Source: Gaertneriomyces semiglobifer
Lineage: Eukaryota > Chytridiomycota > Chytridiomycetes > Spizellomycetales > Spizellomycetaceae
DNA: 64,000 bases
Assembly: GCA_025558075.1 (NCBI GenBank)
Contig: JAHLKF010000016.1
Location: 364,775-428,774 of the forward strand
Direction: 5' to 3'
In this document: positions 35,692 through 45,900 of the stretch, in pieces
Layout: each line of letters starts with the position of its first letter
How positions within the stretch are numbered: the stretch's first letter is position 1
Translations under genes and position numbers: made by a program
The notes under the pieces: generated by a model
The model's input: only the letters and a program-made list of their open reading frames with translations
The model's database searches: none
What the model was told of the DNA's origin: nothing

Positions 35692-36552
35692 ATGACGACG
35701 CGTAAAGGGCAGGCCCTCGGTTTGTCGGCGCCTCATATCACCACTGGAAGCTCGCCACTGTACCGTCCTAAAGAACCGCAAGATACGACCGACATTGATC
35801 TGCGAAGGACCAGCATTTCCATTCAGAAATACCGGCCAACCGGCGACAAGAGCTTCCTGCCCAGGGACTTTGTGCATCCCGCGCCCGACGGTCCTCTCAA
35901 TGCGGCCGCACTACATCCTCTACCATCCAAGCCCGCTCCCAACACGCCCCTCCTCATTAAATACATTCCAGCCATCTCAAAAACTTTCACTCTCCGCACC
36001 GTCAGCGACTCGGATATTCCTACCCTGACCAAATGGCAGAACTCGCCCCGCGTTGCCTACTTTTGGAAGGAAACCGGCGACGAAAACCATCAACGAGCAT
36101 ATGTGAGAAAGATATGGGACACCCCTCATTCTGTGCCTTGCATCGGAGAGATCGATGATGTTCCTTTTGCATACTTTGAGATTTATTGGGCTGCCTACGA
36201 CCTTTTGGGAGGATACTACCGCGCCAACCCTTATGACCGTGGCGCACACGCTCTCGTCGGTGACGAAGCGTTCAGAGGCATTGCGGTTCACTGGATGAGC
36301 GCCATTATGGGATACTTGTTGACTGACCATCCGTTGACCACAAGAGTCGTCATGGAACCGAGGAGTGACAACGGTGTCATTATTGGCTTGTTGTGCAATA
36401 TCGGATGTCGATACATGGGTACAGTCAAACTTCCTCATAAAGTTAGCGCGCTGCTGATGACCACTCGCGCTTGGTTTTGGGAGACCCAACGACAGAGGGC
36501 AGCCGAATTAGAGGAAAGCGTTGGCAGGTTTAGACCAAGAGGAAGGTTGTAG
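35692..36552 (+). CDS. N5-hydroxyornithine acyltransferase (SidF/SidL/IucB-like GNAT)
   Basis: A single exon of 286 residues. The C-terminal two thirds match the siderophore-biosynthesis acyltransferase domain: TLTKWQNSPRVAYFWKETG, then EIYWAAYDLLGGYY, then YDRGAHALVGDEAFRG, RVVMEPRSDN and LPHKVSALLM. The conserved acidic and histidine residues in the EIYWAAYD and DRGAHALVG blocks are present. Enzymes of this family transfer acetyl, anhydromevalonyl or related groups from CoA to the N5-hydroxyl amine of ornithine (or N6 of lysine), creating the hydroxamate that binds iron. At 286 residues it is shorter than fungal SidF-type proteins and close to bacterial IucB in size, lacking most of the extra N-terminal domain. 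It is divergently placed next to the NRPS, which supports a joint siderophore role. The acyl donor is unknown. Confidence 0.88.
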   Translation: MTTRKGQALGLSAPHITTGSSPLYRPKEPQDTTDIDLRRTSISIQKYRPTGDKSFLPRDFVHPAPDGPLNAAALHPLPSKPAPNTPLLIKYIPAISKTFTLRTVSDSDIPTLTKWQNSPRVAYFWKETGDENHQRAYVRKIWDTPHSVPCIGEIDDVPFAYFEIYWAAYDLLGGYYRANPYDRGAHALVGDEAFRGIAVHWMSAIMGYLLTDHPLTTRVVMEPRSDNGVIIGLLCNIGCRYMGTVKLPHKVSALLMTTRAWFWETQRQRAAELEESVGRFRPRGRL

Positions 36553-36818
36553 AGATTTCTCTATCATGCGGCATATGTACTGGGAAAAGGCATTGGGGGA
36601 GAGTGTACCTCGGCAAAATAGCCTTTAGGTTTTCATCTATGAAAAGGCGCGGAGTAGCTCCAAGACCGGAAAGGACGAACGTAGGCACAAGTGTATAAAT
36701 GATCTCATCTGACTTTGTTGTAACAAGAATAACGAAACTGAAAACTTGTATTGGCCGTTCCTCTGCCGACAACATCAAAAGTGGATACAGTGAGAGGAGC
36801 ACGGTCACAGCCAGCTTC

Positions 36819-37865
36819 CTACTGCTCCTTCTCATACTGTTGAATCACCTTTTTTAGCGCCGCAGCACTTTCGTTCAACTTCTTCGTCTCTTGTTCATTA
36901 AGAGGAGGCTTCAGTGTTGCCACGACACCAGTAGTCCCGACCACAGCGGGGAAAGAAAGACAGACACCAAGATCGGGTTGGTAGTGACTGACGGGTCTGA
37001 CATGCTTTTGGTTGAGGAGAATGGACTCGATGAGGGAGGCCGCCACACCACCGATACTTTACACAGAAGTTGTTAGTAGGTGTGTCTTATACGTGTACTG
37101 ATAGTGCCCGAGCGGAACTCACCCAAAGTAGGTAGCGCCCTTCGCCTCAATGATCTTGTAGGCCTTTTTCATAACCTTTTCAGACAATTCGTCCAAATTG
37201 GCGTTCTTGATCTGCTCGAATCCGAGCAAGGGAGAGTTGGCAACGTGGGCGCTGCTCCAGGCCACGAACTGAGAGTCTCCGTGCTCCCCCAAAACATAGG
37301 CGTGCACTGCGGTTTCAGCCACACCGAGCTTTGCGGCTAATTCAACACGCAGCCGAGCGGAGTCAAGGAAAGTACCGGAACCGATTACTTGGCCTTGTGG
37401 CAGTCCAGACAATTTCTGTGCAAAATAGGTCAGGACATCGACCGGGTTGGAGACAAGGATAATGGTGGCTGTCTGCTTGAAAGGTTTCATATCATCCAAG
37501 ACCGTCGAAAGGATTGCGCGGTTACGACCGATGAGCTCCATCCTGGTCTCACCGGGGCGTTGCTTTGCGCCAGCGGTGATGATGATTACGTCGCATTGCC
37601 CGGCTTCTCTATAGGTACCTACTCGGACACGGGTGTCGGACAAGAAGGCAGCGTCAGATAGATCAAGGACTTGGGCCTGGCAGCGCTCGGCGTCAAGATC
37701 AACGAGTAGAATCTCAGAAGCACATTTACGGAGGAGGATAGCGTATGCTACCTGTTACCTTGGTGTAAGTGTTGTGATATGCGCCATCATCCTACAGTGA
37801 GGAACACGTACCGTAGCACCAACACTGCCTGCACCGCCGATAATTGCGACCTTGTGTGATACCAT
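36819..37865 (-). CDS. L-lactate dehydrogenase (NAD-dependent)
   Basis: Three exons (37812-37865, 37123-37751, 36819-37056) give 306 residues. The NAD fold begins VAIIGGAGSVGAT. The substrate loop is AGAKQRPGETR, where the Gln selects pyruvate; malate dehydrogenases have Arg here. The segment VSNPVDVLTYFAQKLSG leads to the substrate-binding Arg in SGTFLDSARLR. The catalytic His is in GEHGDSQF. These features and the loop chemistry match Rhizopus-type and bacterial-type lactate dehydrogenases rather than malate dehydrogenase. The enzyme interconverts pyruvate and L-lactate in the cytosol; no targeting peptide is seen. The gene is a neighbour of the siderophore locus but has no evident link to it. 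Confidence 0.92.
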
Positions 37866-38686
37866 CTTGTCCCAAGAGATTTCTGATCCAAAGAAGTTGT
37901 GTGGGCACTATTGGTTGGGTTGATGGTTTGTTTGGTTACAAGTGGGAAGATCCGCGTCAAGATCCGAGTTTCCAAACAAGAAGTCGTGTTATTTTATAGT
38001 CTGCGTAACGCGGCACTAGCCGTTCCACTGATTAACTTTCTGTTCAATTCATCAGAATGTATGCATATAGACTCTTTACAGCTGCATGGATGGAATCTAG
38101 GTGGGAGGGAACCTCCCCGCCAAGGTGAATTGATCGACATTGATCAGTTCAACCGCGGGAGCATCGATTATGTTGACATTGAAAGCCAAGGCCACAACGC
38201 GTTGAACGAGACAAGACTACCACCAACTCATTGTAGCGAGCCCAGTTACGAGTATTATTGCGGGGTGTCTTCTACCGCTTGTTTAGTTTACTATGCTCAA
38301 CTGATACTAGCAACTCCCAAGAGAACGCTGTTACGTAATTCAAACTCCGCTCACTCCAAGTCAAGTGATGACAGTCACATGAGCGCAGAGGGGTACGCGT
38401 CATTAACGCCCAAAAAGGAAGGCACGCGGTGTACCGACGCGTCGCGCGTTATCGCCTCGTTTTGTTGAAACCTCGAACAACAAAACGGATAACAAAACGA
38501 CTCCACGAACGCACGACAGACAACAGACGACCGACCACACAACTGTTACGACAGGCAGGCCGGCAGATAGAAGAGAAAAAAGCGGAGGTGGACAACCTTG
38601 AGAACTGCAGGCAGGCCCCCAGTGACTACTTGGTAGCGCTTTTGGTAGAGATCATAGAGCTAGAATTCACAGTGTAGCGAGTCATT
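37866..38686. other. divergent promoter region between LDH and E2
   Basis: About 820 bp separating two divergent starts. A 189-codon plus-strand frame (37899-38468) has no recognisable motif and is treated as chance. Just before the E2 start the sequence is rich in ACGA and CGA runs. Confidence 0.4.
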
Positions 38687-40407
38687 ATGAGTGTCAGGAC
38701 TGGTGTCGCCGTGTGCCGTCGTGCGTTGCAATCCCTGTCAGTTGCAAGCGTCTCCTCGTTCGTGCCTGCTGCTCCACGCTGTACTGTCATAAGGCCCGCG
38801 GCCGTTGGTTTTGTGCGATGTGCACCCGCCTACAGATCCTTTCATAGCTCTCCGCGCACCGATGCCACCGTGCCATTTCTGCTGGCGGATATTGGTGAGG
38901 GTATTACGGAATGTGAAGTCATACAGTGGTACGTTTTTGTGACTTCACAGTCGTAGCGATATCGGTTCTCACTTGTAGCAATAGGTTTGTGAAGGAAGGA
39001 GATCATGTCGAGCAGTTTTCCAAGATCTGCGAAGTACAATCCGATAAGGCATCCGTCGAGATTACTTCTCGTTATGATGGTGTTATCAAGAGGTTGCACT
39101 ACGAAGCTGGATCTGTCGCGCGTGTGGGAACGCCATTGGTGGACATCGAAACAGAAGAAGCCGCCGCTCCAACGAACGCGAGCAGCGCCCATGCGGAAGC
39201 ATCAGAGGTGGAGAAGGTGTTGCCCGCTGTAGAGCAGGCCGCCATAGAATCCATTAGCGTTGAGGGTGACAGACCCATTATTTTGACGACCCCTGCTGTG
39301 CGTCGCATTGCCAGGGAGCACCAGGTGGATCTTGTCAAAGTGAAAGGGACTGGCCCGAGTGGACGTATCCTGAAAGGAGACGTTCTGGCATTTGTCAGTG
39401 GAATGGGCACTGGCGGCGGTGTTAAAGACGGTACGTGCTCGCAAGATAGCATATGCTCACCGTGTTGATCATGCTCATTTATCGCCCGGATTATTGCAGC
39501 TGCTACCGTGTCGGCTGCGTCGGTTACCAGCGCTTCACCATTGTCTCCTCCTAAGGAGGACATTCTCCTTCCTCTCACACCCATTCAGAAGTCAATGTTC
39601 AAAACCATGACTCGGTCCCTTCAAATCCCTCACTTTGGTTTCTCCGACGAAATAATTCTGAACCCGGTGTCCACTATTCGCTCGCAGATCAACATGTATC
39701 TGTCCACTCCGGACGCTGCCGCAAAGTATCCGTTCAAGAAGATCAGTTATATGCCTATCCTCATCAAGGCACTTGAGGTGGCTTTAAGAGACGAAAGGTT
39801 CCGCATATTAAACGGCTGTCTGGTAAACAAGGATGGGAAGCTTGTTGAGGGCGGAGAGGGAGTTGCTGATGTTAAGGTTTTGAGGAGAGAGAGTGTTAAT
39901 GTCGGAATCGCTATGGACACGCCTCAAGGGTAAGTATCATAGACTGTTCCTTTGTGCATTTGTGTAACAGCTGCATGGCGCTGTTCTGACAACGCTTTCG
40001 TTACGATTAGATTGATTGTACCGAACATCAAAAATGTCCAACAGCGATCCATCCTTGACATTGCAGGCGAGCTCCACCGTCTCGCTCAAGCCGCCAAAAC
40101 GGGATCTCTAGCACTACAGGACCTTTCTGGGGGTACTATCACTCTCTCCAACATTGGTACAATTGGTGGCATCAATCTTCATCCCGTTCTTGTCCCAACC
40201 GAACTCTGCATTGGTGCCATTGGAAAGATTCAAACTCTGCCAAGATACGAACTAGTCGACGGCGTCGAAAAGGTTGTCAAGAAGGAAGTGCTGACAGTCA
40301 GCTTCAATGCGGACCATCGCGTAGTCGACGGGGCCACAGTTGCCAGGTTTGTCAGTCGATGGAAGAAGTTACTGGAGGATGGAGTTATGGTGGCGGAGCT
40401 AGTCTAA
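38687..40407 (+). CDS. branched-chain 2-oxoacid dehydrogenase E2 (dihydrolipoyl transacylase)
   Basis: Four exons (38687-38928, 38985-39430, 39500-39929, 40011-40407) give 504 residues. The N-terminus is rich in Arg, Ser and Ala and ends RSFHSSPRTD, a typical mitochondrial presequence. The lipoyl domain starts PFLLADIGEGITECEV, and its lipoylated lysine is in VQSDKASVEITSRYDG, the form typical of the branched-chain enzyme. The E3/E1-binding domain is TTPAVRRIAREHQVDLVKV followed by GTGPSGRILKGDVLAF. The catalytic domain ends with FNADHRVVDGATVARF, containing the active-site His and Asp-Gly. The protein forms the core of the mitochondrial complex that oxidatively decarboxylates the keto acids of Leu, Ile and Val and moves the acyl group to CoA. 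Confidence 0.95.
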
Positions 40408-40676
40408 GTTATCAAAGCGTGCGAGTGGTGTTTTTGGAGTTGAGGCATACCTCGTCTGTATTGGTCAATATTGTATCACAATAGATTGGTGGTGTGTACT
40501 GTTGCAATCGAATTTCTTTGAAGGTTTGGAAACGACCAGTCGGGCTTAGCACATGGTCAACCGAACGTAGCAGCTTTCGCCATCCCAATTGTCCTCACTT
40601 AAGAAAACTATTACATTTTAACCACAAGTCTGGCAACTACAGAAGGCACGTGTGGATTTGAAGATGGGATATACGT

Positions 40677-42552
40677 TCAGCGAACGTGGTACTCTCTCTT
40701 GACATCCATGATTTCTTTTCCACTCGCGTCTCGAATCGTCATATCAACCGTCACAACAACTTCACGCTTGCTCTCGATGGATTTCTTTGTGGCAAAGGTC
40801 CCAGAAAGAATGTAGCCCTCCTCCACATCGATGAATGATGGCAAAAGGAACATTGTTTGTTTCCAATGCGTAGGTTCAACGTGGGGACCTGTTGAAAAGT
40901 AGACGGCGTTGCAGTCCGTTTCGTCCGGTGTGGTAAAGTAGGTGTCGAACCACCCGATGAGACCATGTAAACGAGCGGCCTTATTTATGGTGAGTTCAAA
41001 GGGCGTAGAAAAGTCTAGCTTTGGGACGGTGGTAGTGAGAATATCGATGTCCTTAACAATGATGGGTTCGCACAAGAGGCAGTCGGGGTTCGCGATGTCC
41101 ACATTGCCCTCGATATATAACGGATTCTGCACACATGACATCTTGAAACCATACACATCATTCCAGAAATGCAAGGTATCATTAACAAACTCGGCATCGG
41201 AAAAGGCGGAAATAAGAATGGTGGTGCGTGACGGGGCAAGGAAGCCGTCCGGAGCAAGGAACCGATCGCGGGCGACTAAAACGGAGTCGAGCATGCCTTC
41301 GAAAAGAAGGAAATAGCCCATCCACTCGGAAATGATGATGTCAACCGTGTCCACGGGGAGCTGTATACTTTCAATCTCGCCTTGTACAAAAGTGATTTTG
41401 TCTGAGAGGTTGTTTTCTTTGGCTATGCGACGCGCTTTGTTGATGATGGTGCTGTTGTCGACGGCATATACATGTTCTGCTCCCGCTTTTGCGCAGAACA
41501 TGCTCAAGATGCCAGTGCCGCAACCAACGTCCAAAACCGTCTTGCCCGCCAGCAAGTGTTTGTTGTTATATACGAAATCGCGGTACGACTCGGTACGAAC
41601 GCGATCTTTGAGCATGGACTCATGAATGACTGATGATGCATACGACGAAAAGTAATAGTCCATCTCCCACTCGGGGTCGCCCTTTTCTATATCCTGACTC
41701 TTATCATCAGCAAGGTCGGAATGGTCACCATTCGTGGTACCGTTTTGAGCCGGTGACATGCGTACGGTTGCTTTCCCCCCCGGTGTTGTAGGCTCATCCA
41801 AGAAAGCTTCGCGGACCATGTCCTTATACTGTGCAAACGCCTGGGTAAGCTCTTGTAATCGCATTTCAGCCAGCTGTGCTCGTTGCTCAGCTGCTGCCAA
41901 TTCGAGACGCAAGGATTCCTCCACGGAGAGAGGTGCGCTGGTGACGGGAGCGTCCTGTTGGCGTTGAGAAATGAAAAGATGTTCGAGCTCATCCTCCTCT
42001 TCATCATCCTCAAAGGCATATAAAAGAGAATCATCATCTAATACAGGGCGAAGATAGGTATCCCCTTGCAGCCATGCTGTCGACGAGCCGTTGGCCGTTA
42101 ATTCATCTGCGGAAAAGGCGGCGGACTCTTTTGCCCTCGTGCGAACGTAGTTCACAAGCTTCATGGATCCGTAAAAGTCGAGTTTCAACGTCCTTTTTAT
42201 GGCGTGGAAATCGAACGCATGTGCGATTTTAGTATGCTCGAAGCAAGCTGACGGCGGGGAGATCATTTCTTGGCAAAATGGACATTGACCTTCAACAGCA
42301 TGTTCTTCTTCCCAATCATCCCATCGGGTATCGTCGGCATCGCCAAATTCAGAATGCAGATCTACATAGACAACAGCCGGAGCGACAAGTAAATACAATT
42401 GAATGTGCTAATTGCCAATGAGAAGTGCGAGTGAATCTCTCGCGGGTTTCTCCGTTCGTACCTCTCTCTGCGTCGCCAATCGACGATTCGACATCTACGT
42501 CGTCACAAGAGCTTCTCCCTGCATACATATAACCGGTTGTTGGGTGGAACAT
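40677..42552 (-). CDS. type I protein arginine N-methyltransferase 3 (PRMT3-like)
   Basis: Two exons (42462-42552, 40677-42361) separated by a 100-nt intron give 591 residues. After an acidic N-terminus comes a C2H2 zinc finger, CPFCQEMISPPSACFEH followed by TKIAHAF, the hallmark of PRMT3. An acidic linker and a coiled-coil segment (about residues 170-210) follow. The methyltransferase core has VLDVGCGTGILSMFCAKAG for S-adenosylmethionine, the double-E loop SEWMGYFLLFEGMLDSV with both catalytic glutamates, and the THW loop (PTHWKQTMFLLP). PRMT3 dimethylates ribosomal protein uS5 (Rps2) in the cytosol. The finger and catalytic residues are intact. Met at 42552 is the first in-frame start; a later Met (MYAGRSS) is possible. 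Confidence 0.95.
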
Positions 42553-42984
42553 GGCTGCAGTGTACGTTTTTGAAGGCGCACGAGTGCCTCAATGGCCTTC
42601 AGTATCCCTTAGCGTCCGTGCTGTGAAGGGCTAACTTCTGTTAGTTTTTTTTGATGTGGAACTTTTTTTAAGAACCGCATTAAAAAGCGTTATCGATATT
42701 GTCATGGCGAGTTTAATCATCGGTCCTTGAAACTCGACTCGGCAAGCAGATTCCCAACTGCATCTGCGAATGTCTGTCTCCGCTTTCTCAGCTCTTGCAT
42801 CAGAATCATAGCACATGGGCTTCTACGACCGGGTTCTCTACACTCCAGATGCACTACAGGCACTCGGCTGGTTGCAGGATTCTTGTTTGATGTTGTGAGT
42901 CGCGTTCGTCAACTGGTCAGCTAGCGAGTACGAGACATTAAAAACCGACAGCACCGTACATACCCATTTCCTCCGGATTTCTCC
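42553..42984. other. divergent promoter between PRMT3 and HIR3
   Basis: About 430 bp with runs of T. No additional coding exon is needed or recognised here. Confidence 0.45.
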
Positions 42985-45900
42985 ATGGTAGGCTCTTCTG
43001 AAGAGGACAGGAGTCCTGTGATTTAGCTACTCCCGATTCGATCACTAACCTCAGATACATAGATCAGATTTACTCCACTCAACTTACCCCCTGAGCAAGA
43101 TGAGGACCAGTCAGAAATCCCCAAAGAAATTCTGGTGGAACGTGCCATAGATGGCTACAACAGAGCGCTTTCGTCGCTGCAGAAGGGAAATATTGCCAGA
43201 GCGAGATGCCTGCTGGAAGAGATCCTGGAACTCAAGGTCTTACAAGAGCCTTTGACCAGTACTGACTCCCACGGAGCTGTTCACTCCACTCCGTGCCATT
43301 CTCTTCATTATGTCGTTCACAAGACATATGCATCCATGCTAGAAGCAACAGGGAAGGACTTGGCGCTTGCTCTACACCACTATCGCAAAGCGGCGGCCGT
43401 GGATTTGACTTCACCATCCCTGGTCCTGTCCCTTGGGCAGCTTGCCCTTCGGCTTTCCGAGTACGACATTGCTGCAAACACATTTCACTCAGCGTTACAA
43501 AGCTCTCGCAGCAAAATGCCACCCTCGGCTCGGCGAAAGTGCGTCAAAGGTTTAGTCGAAAGTCTATTTCAACTTGGCGATTTTAAAATGTGCTTAGAGT
43601 GGTTAGATATCGTGCTACGTGAAGAGGTATGGGAACGCGGGCTGTGGATAAAAGAGCAGATTCTAAAGGAGTACGTGGAAGGCTGGAGTATAGTGAGCGG
43701 TACGGACACAGGTGTCCCCTTGGTCGACCTGATGCATTACAGAATGGCTTGGAATGCTCGAGCGACATACTCTGCTGATGCCAGTAAGCCAAGGACACCA
43801 ATGTCAACGGAAAGTTACGGTAAGCAGCACGACGTGCAAACAATATGGCTACCGAAGAACACGTGGTGCAGCTTAGCAGACCAGTTGCACAAATCTCTCA
43901 CCGAATACTTGACGGACCAACAAGCATTCCACCGCCCCTTGGCCTCCGTATACCTCCAACTTTCTCCAGTGATGAATGACGAATCTCAAAAGTCCAACGC
44001 ATCTGCCACAACTGAGCCATGTGCGACTGTGGAAAAAACATGCACACGCAGTGATCCTGCGGAAACTGTCGCCCAGAGTAATCACGACGCTCTGGATTCA
44101 TTTTCTTTAAATGTGGATCCTCCAGAACTCATAGACGGCCAACCGCTTGACACAGCTACCCAGCAATCGCCCCGGAAACGGAAATGCGAGACAAGTCAAG
44201 AGGACAACTTAGCCTCCAAGCGTCAAAATAGACAGAGTACTAGGCTTAGACAACAGACCAAGTCTGTTGAGGAAACCCGCTGGGATGTCGCGGATACAAT
44301 TGGATCATATATCCCCACCAGCGTGAGCATGGCTTACGACGGTGCTGTATTTGGGTATCCACTGAAAAGTATTACCACACGTGATGTGGATGGGTGGGTT
44401 GGAGATATTGTCGAGCGTATCAGACACTTTGGGGTGAAATCGGGCCGCAGAGACGGACGTAAAAAGGCTGCCAATCAATCGCAACATACCCAAGTAGAAG
44501 TATTACAAGACATTGCAGGCGAGGAAGACGAAGAAAGTGAAATGTGGCATTTTACGATAACCTTGCCTTTCATGGACTTCTTTGACGACGTTAATGCGAA
44601 AAATGCAGGGATTCTAGATGTATGCCAGCGGCTTGTCTTGTACGTCGTCGAACATGCCGTGGACACATCTTGCGACAAAGACGGTTCAAGCGGGAACCAT
44701 TCTCGGATCATGCTCCCGACAGAGCTGCGGCAGCTTCTAGTAAAGATTTGTCAGCTGCTAGAAGTATTTGCACCCGGATTGAAGTGGTTCTACCGATCAA
44801 CCGGCATGTCTCATGCTTTGTCGTTTGCGTATGGTCTGTACTTGGCAGAACTGATATTCAGCGAAAACGAGATCCGAGAATCTGACTCGGACGAGGACAA
44901 CTTTGAAAATGAAATCATGAATATGAAACGTTCAGCAAACCCGCTTTTAAAATGCACCAGGACAACGATTTTAACGCGCATTTTGCACCATCTGCAGACA
45001 CTGCTTGTAGAGTTATGCTATAAGCCACATGATCGCCTACTTTTACGTTATACTTACCTACGGGCTATGACCGAGCGCGATGTACAACTGCTCGAAGCAT
45101 GTCTGCGAATGATGGACAATGCGGAGTTGACCGGCGACGACGAGGAGTTTGATGTGATGAGGGACAAAATTGAACGATGTGTGAATGAGGGCCGTGCAAA
45201 AGCCTGGGTAGATGAGATTGTTCATCTGGCGGCAGATTTGAAGTGGGAAGCTGTTGTGGAGCGATTGGGCAGTCTCCTCCTAGGGCAAAGTGGCAGTCTT
45301 CTGGATGTTTCCTCCGATGAGAAGATGTATAACTTAGCCAGAGAATATCTATGCTTGGAGACGGGAGCTAGAAGGAGAATGGAGTTCTGGGATTTGCTGA
45401 TCCGAGGGCAATTAGAATCAAACAAAACGGAAGACGCCCTGGTGAGTAAGGTATTATACTTCAGTGATCTGCTAGGGCAGCTTGGGAAAGAAGACCACGT
45501 CGGGTGGCTTGTCGAGAGACTCAATAGCCTCCTATTGGATATGGCAAACCAAATCTGCGGGTCATATGACCAGCTTAAAAACCTTGAGTGGGTACCATTT
45601 CTGCTATCACGACGGACGGATTTCTCGTGGACTTTGTTCCATAAACTGGTTGCCGGGGCCTTCAGTCTTTTACGACTGGCATGGGAGATAGTTTTCGCCT
45701 GGGATGGCATTCCGGTGAACAGGCAGGCACCGTTGCTCAAAACAATGATAGTTAGGAGCTGCAACCTTTTCATAGGGGTGTATCCTGGACTCTCCTGTGA
45801 AGCCGTGAAAGTACGCTTTGGAGGTGCCGGATATGGCGACAGCGCTGCGCTTCTCCCGCCGCTCCTAGAAATCATCCATTATCACCTCGGTGCGGCTCGT

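Noticed and set aside
36819..37865. Malate dehydrogenase identity for the dehydrogenase gene
   Set aside because: The specificity loop has Gln (AGAKQRPGETR) where malate dehydrogenase has Arg, and GEHGDSQ is lactate-dehydrogenase-like.
37899..38468. 189-codon plus-strand frame between LDH and E2
   Set aside because: No recognisable domain, and it overlaps the promoter region of two divergent housekeeping genes.
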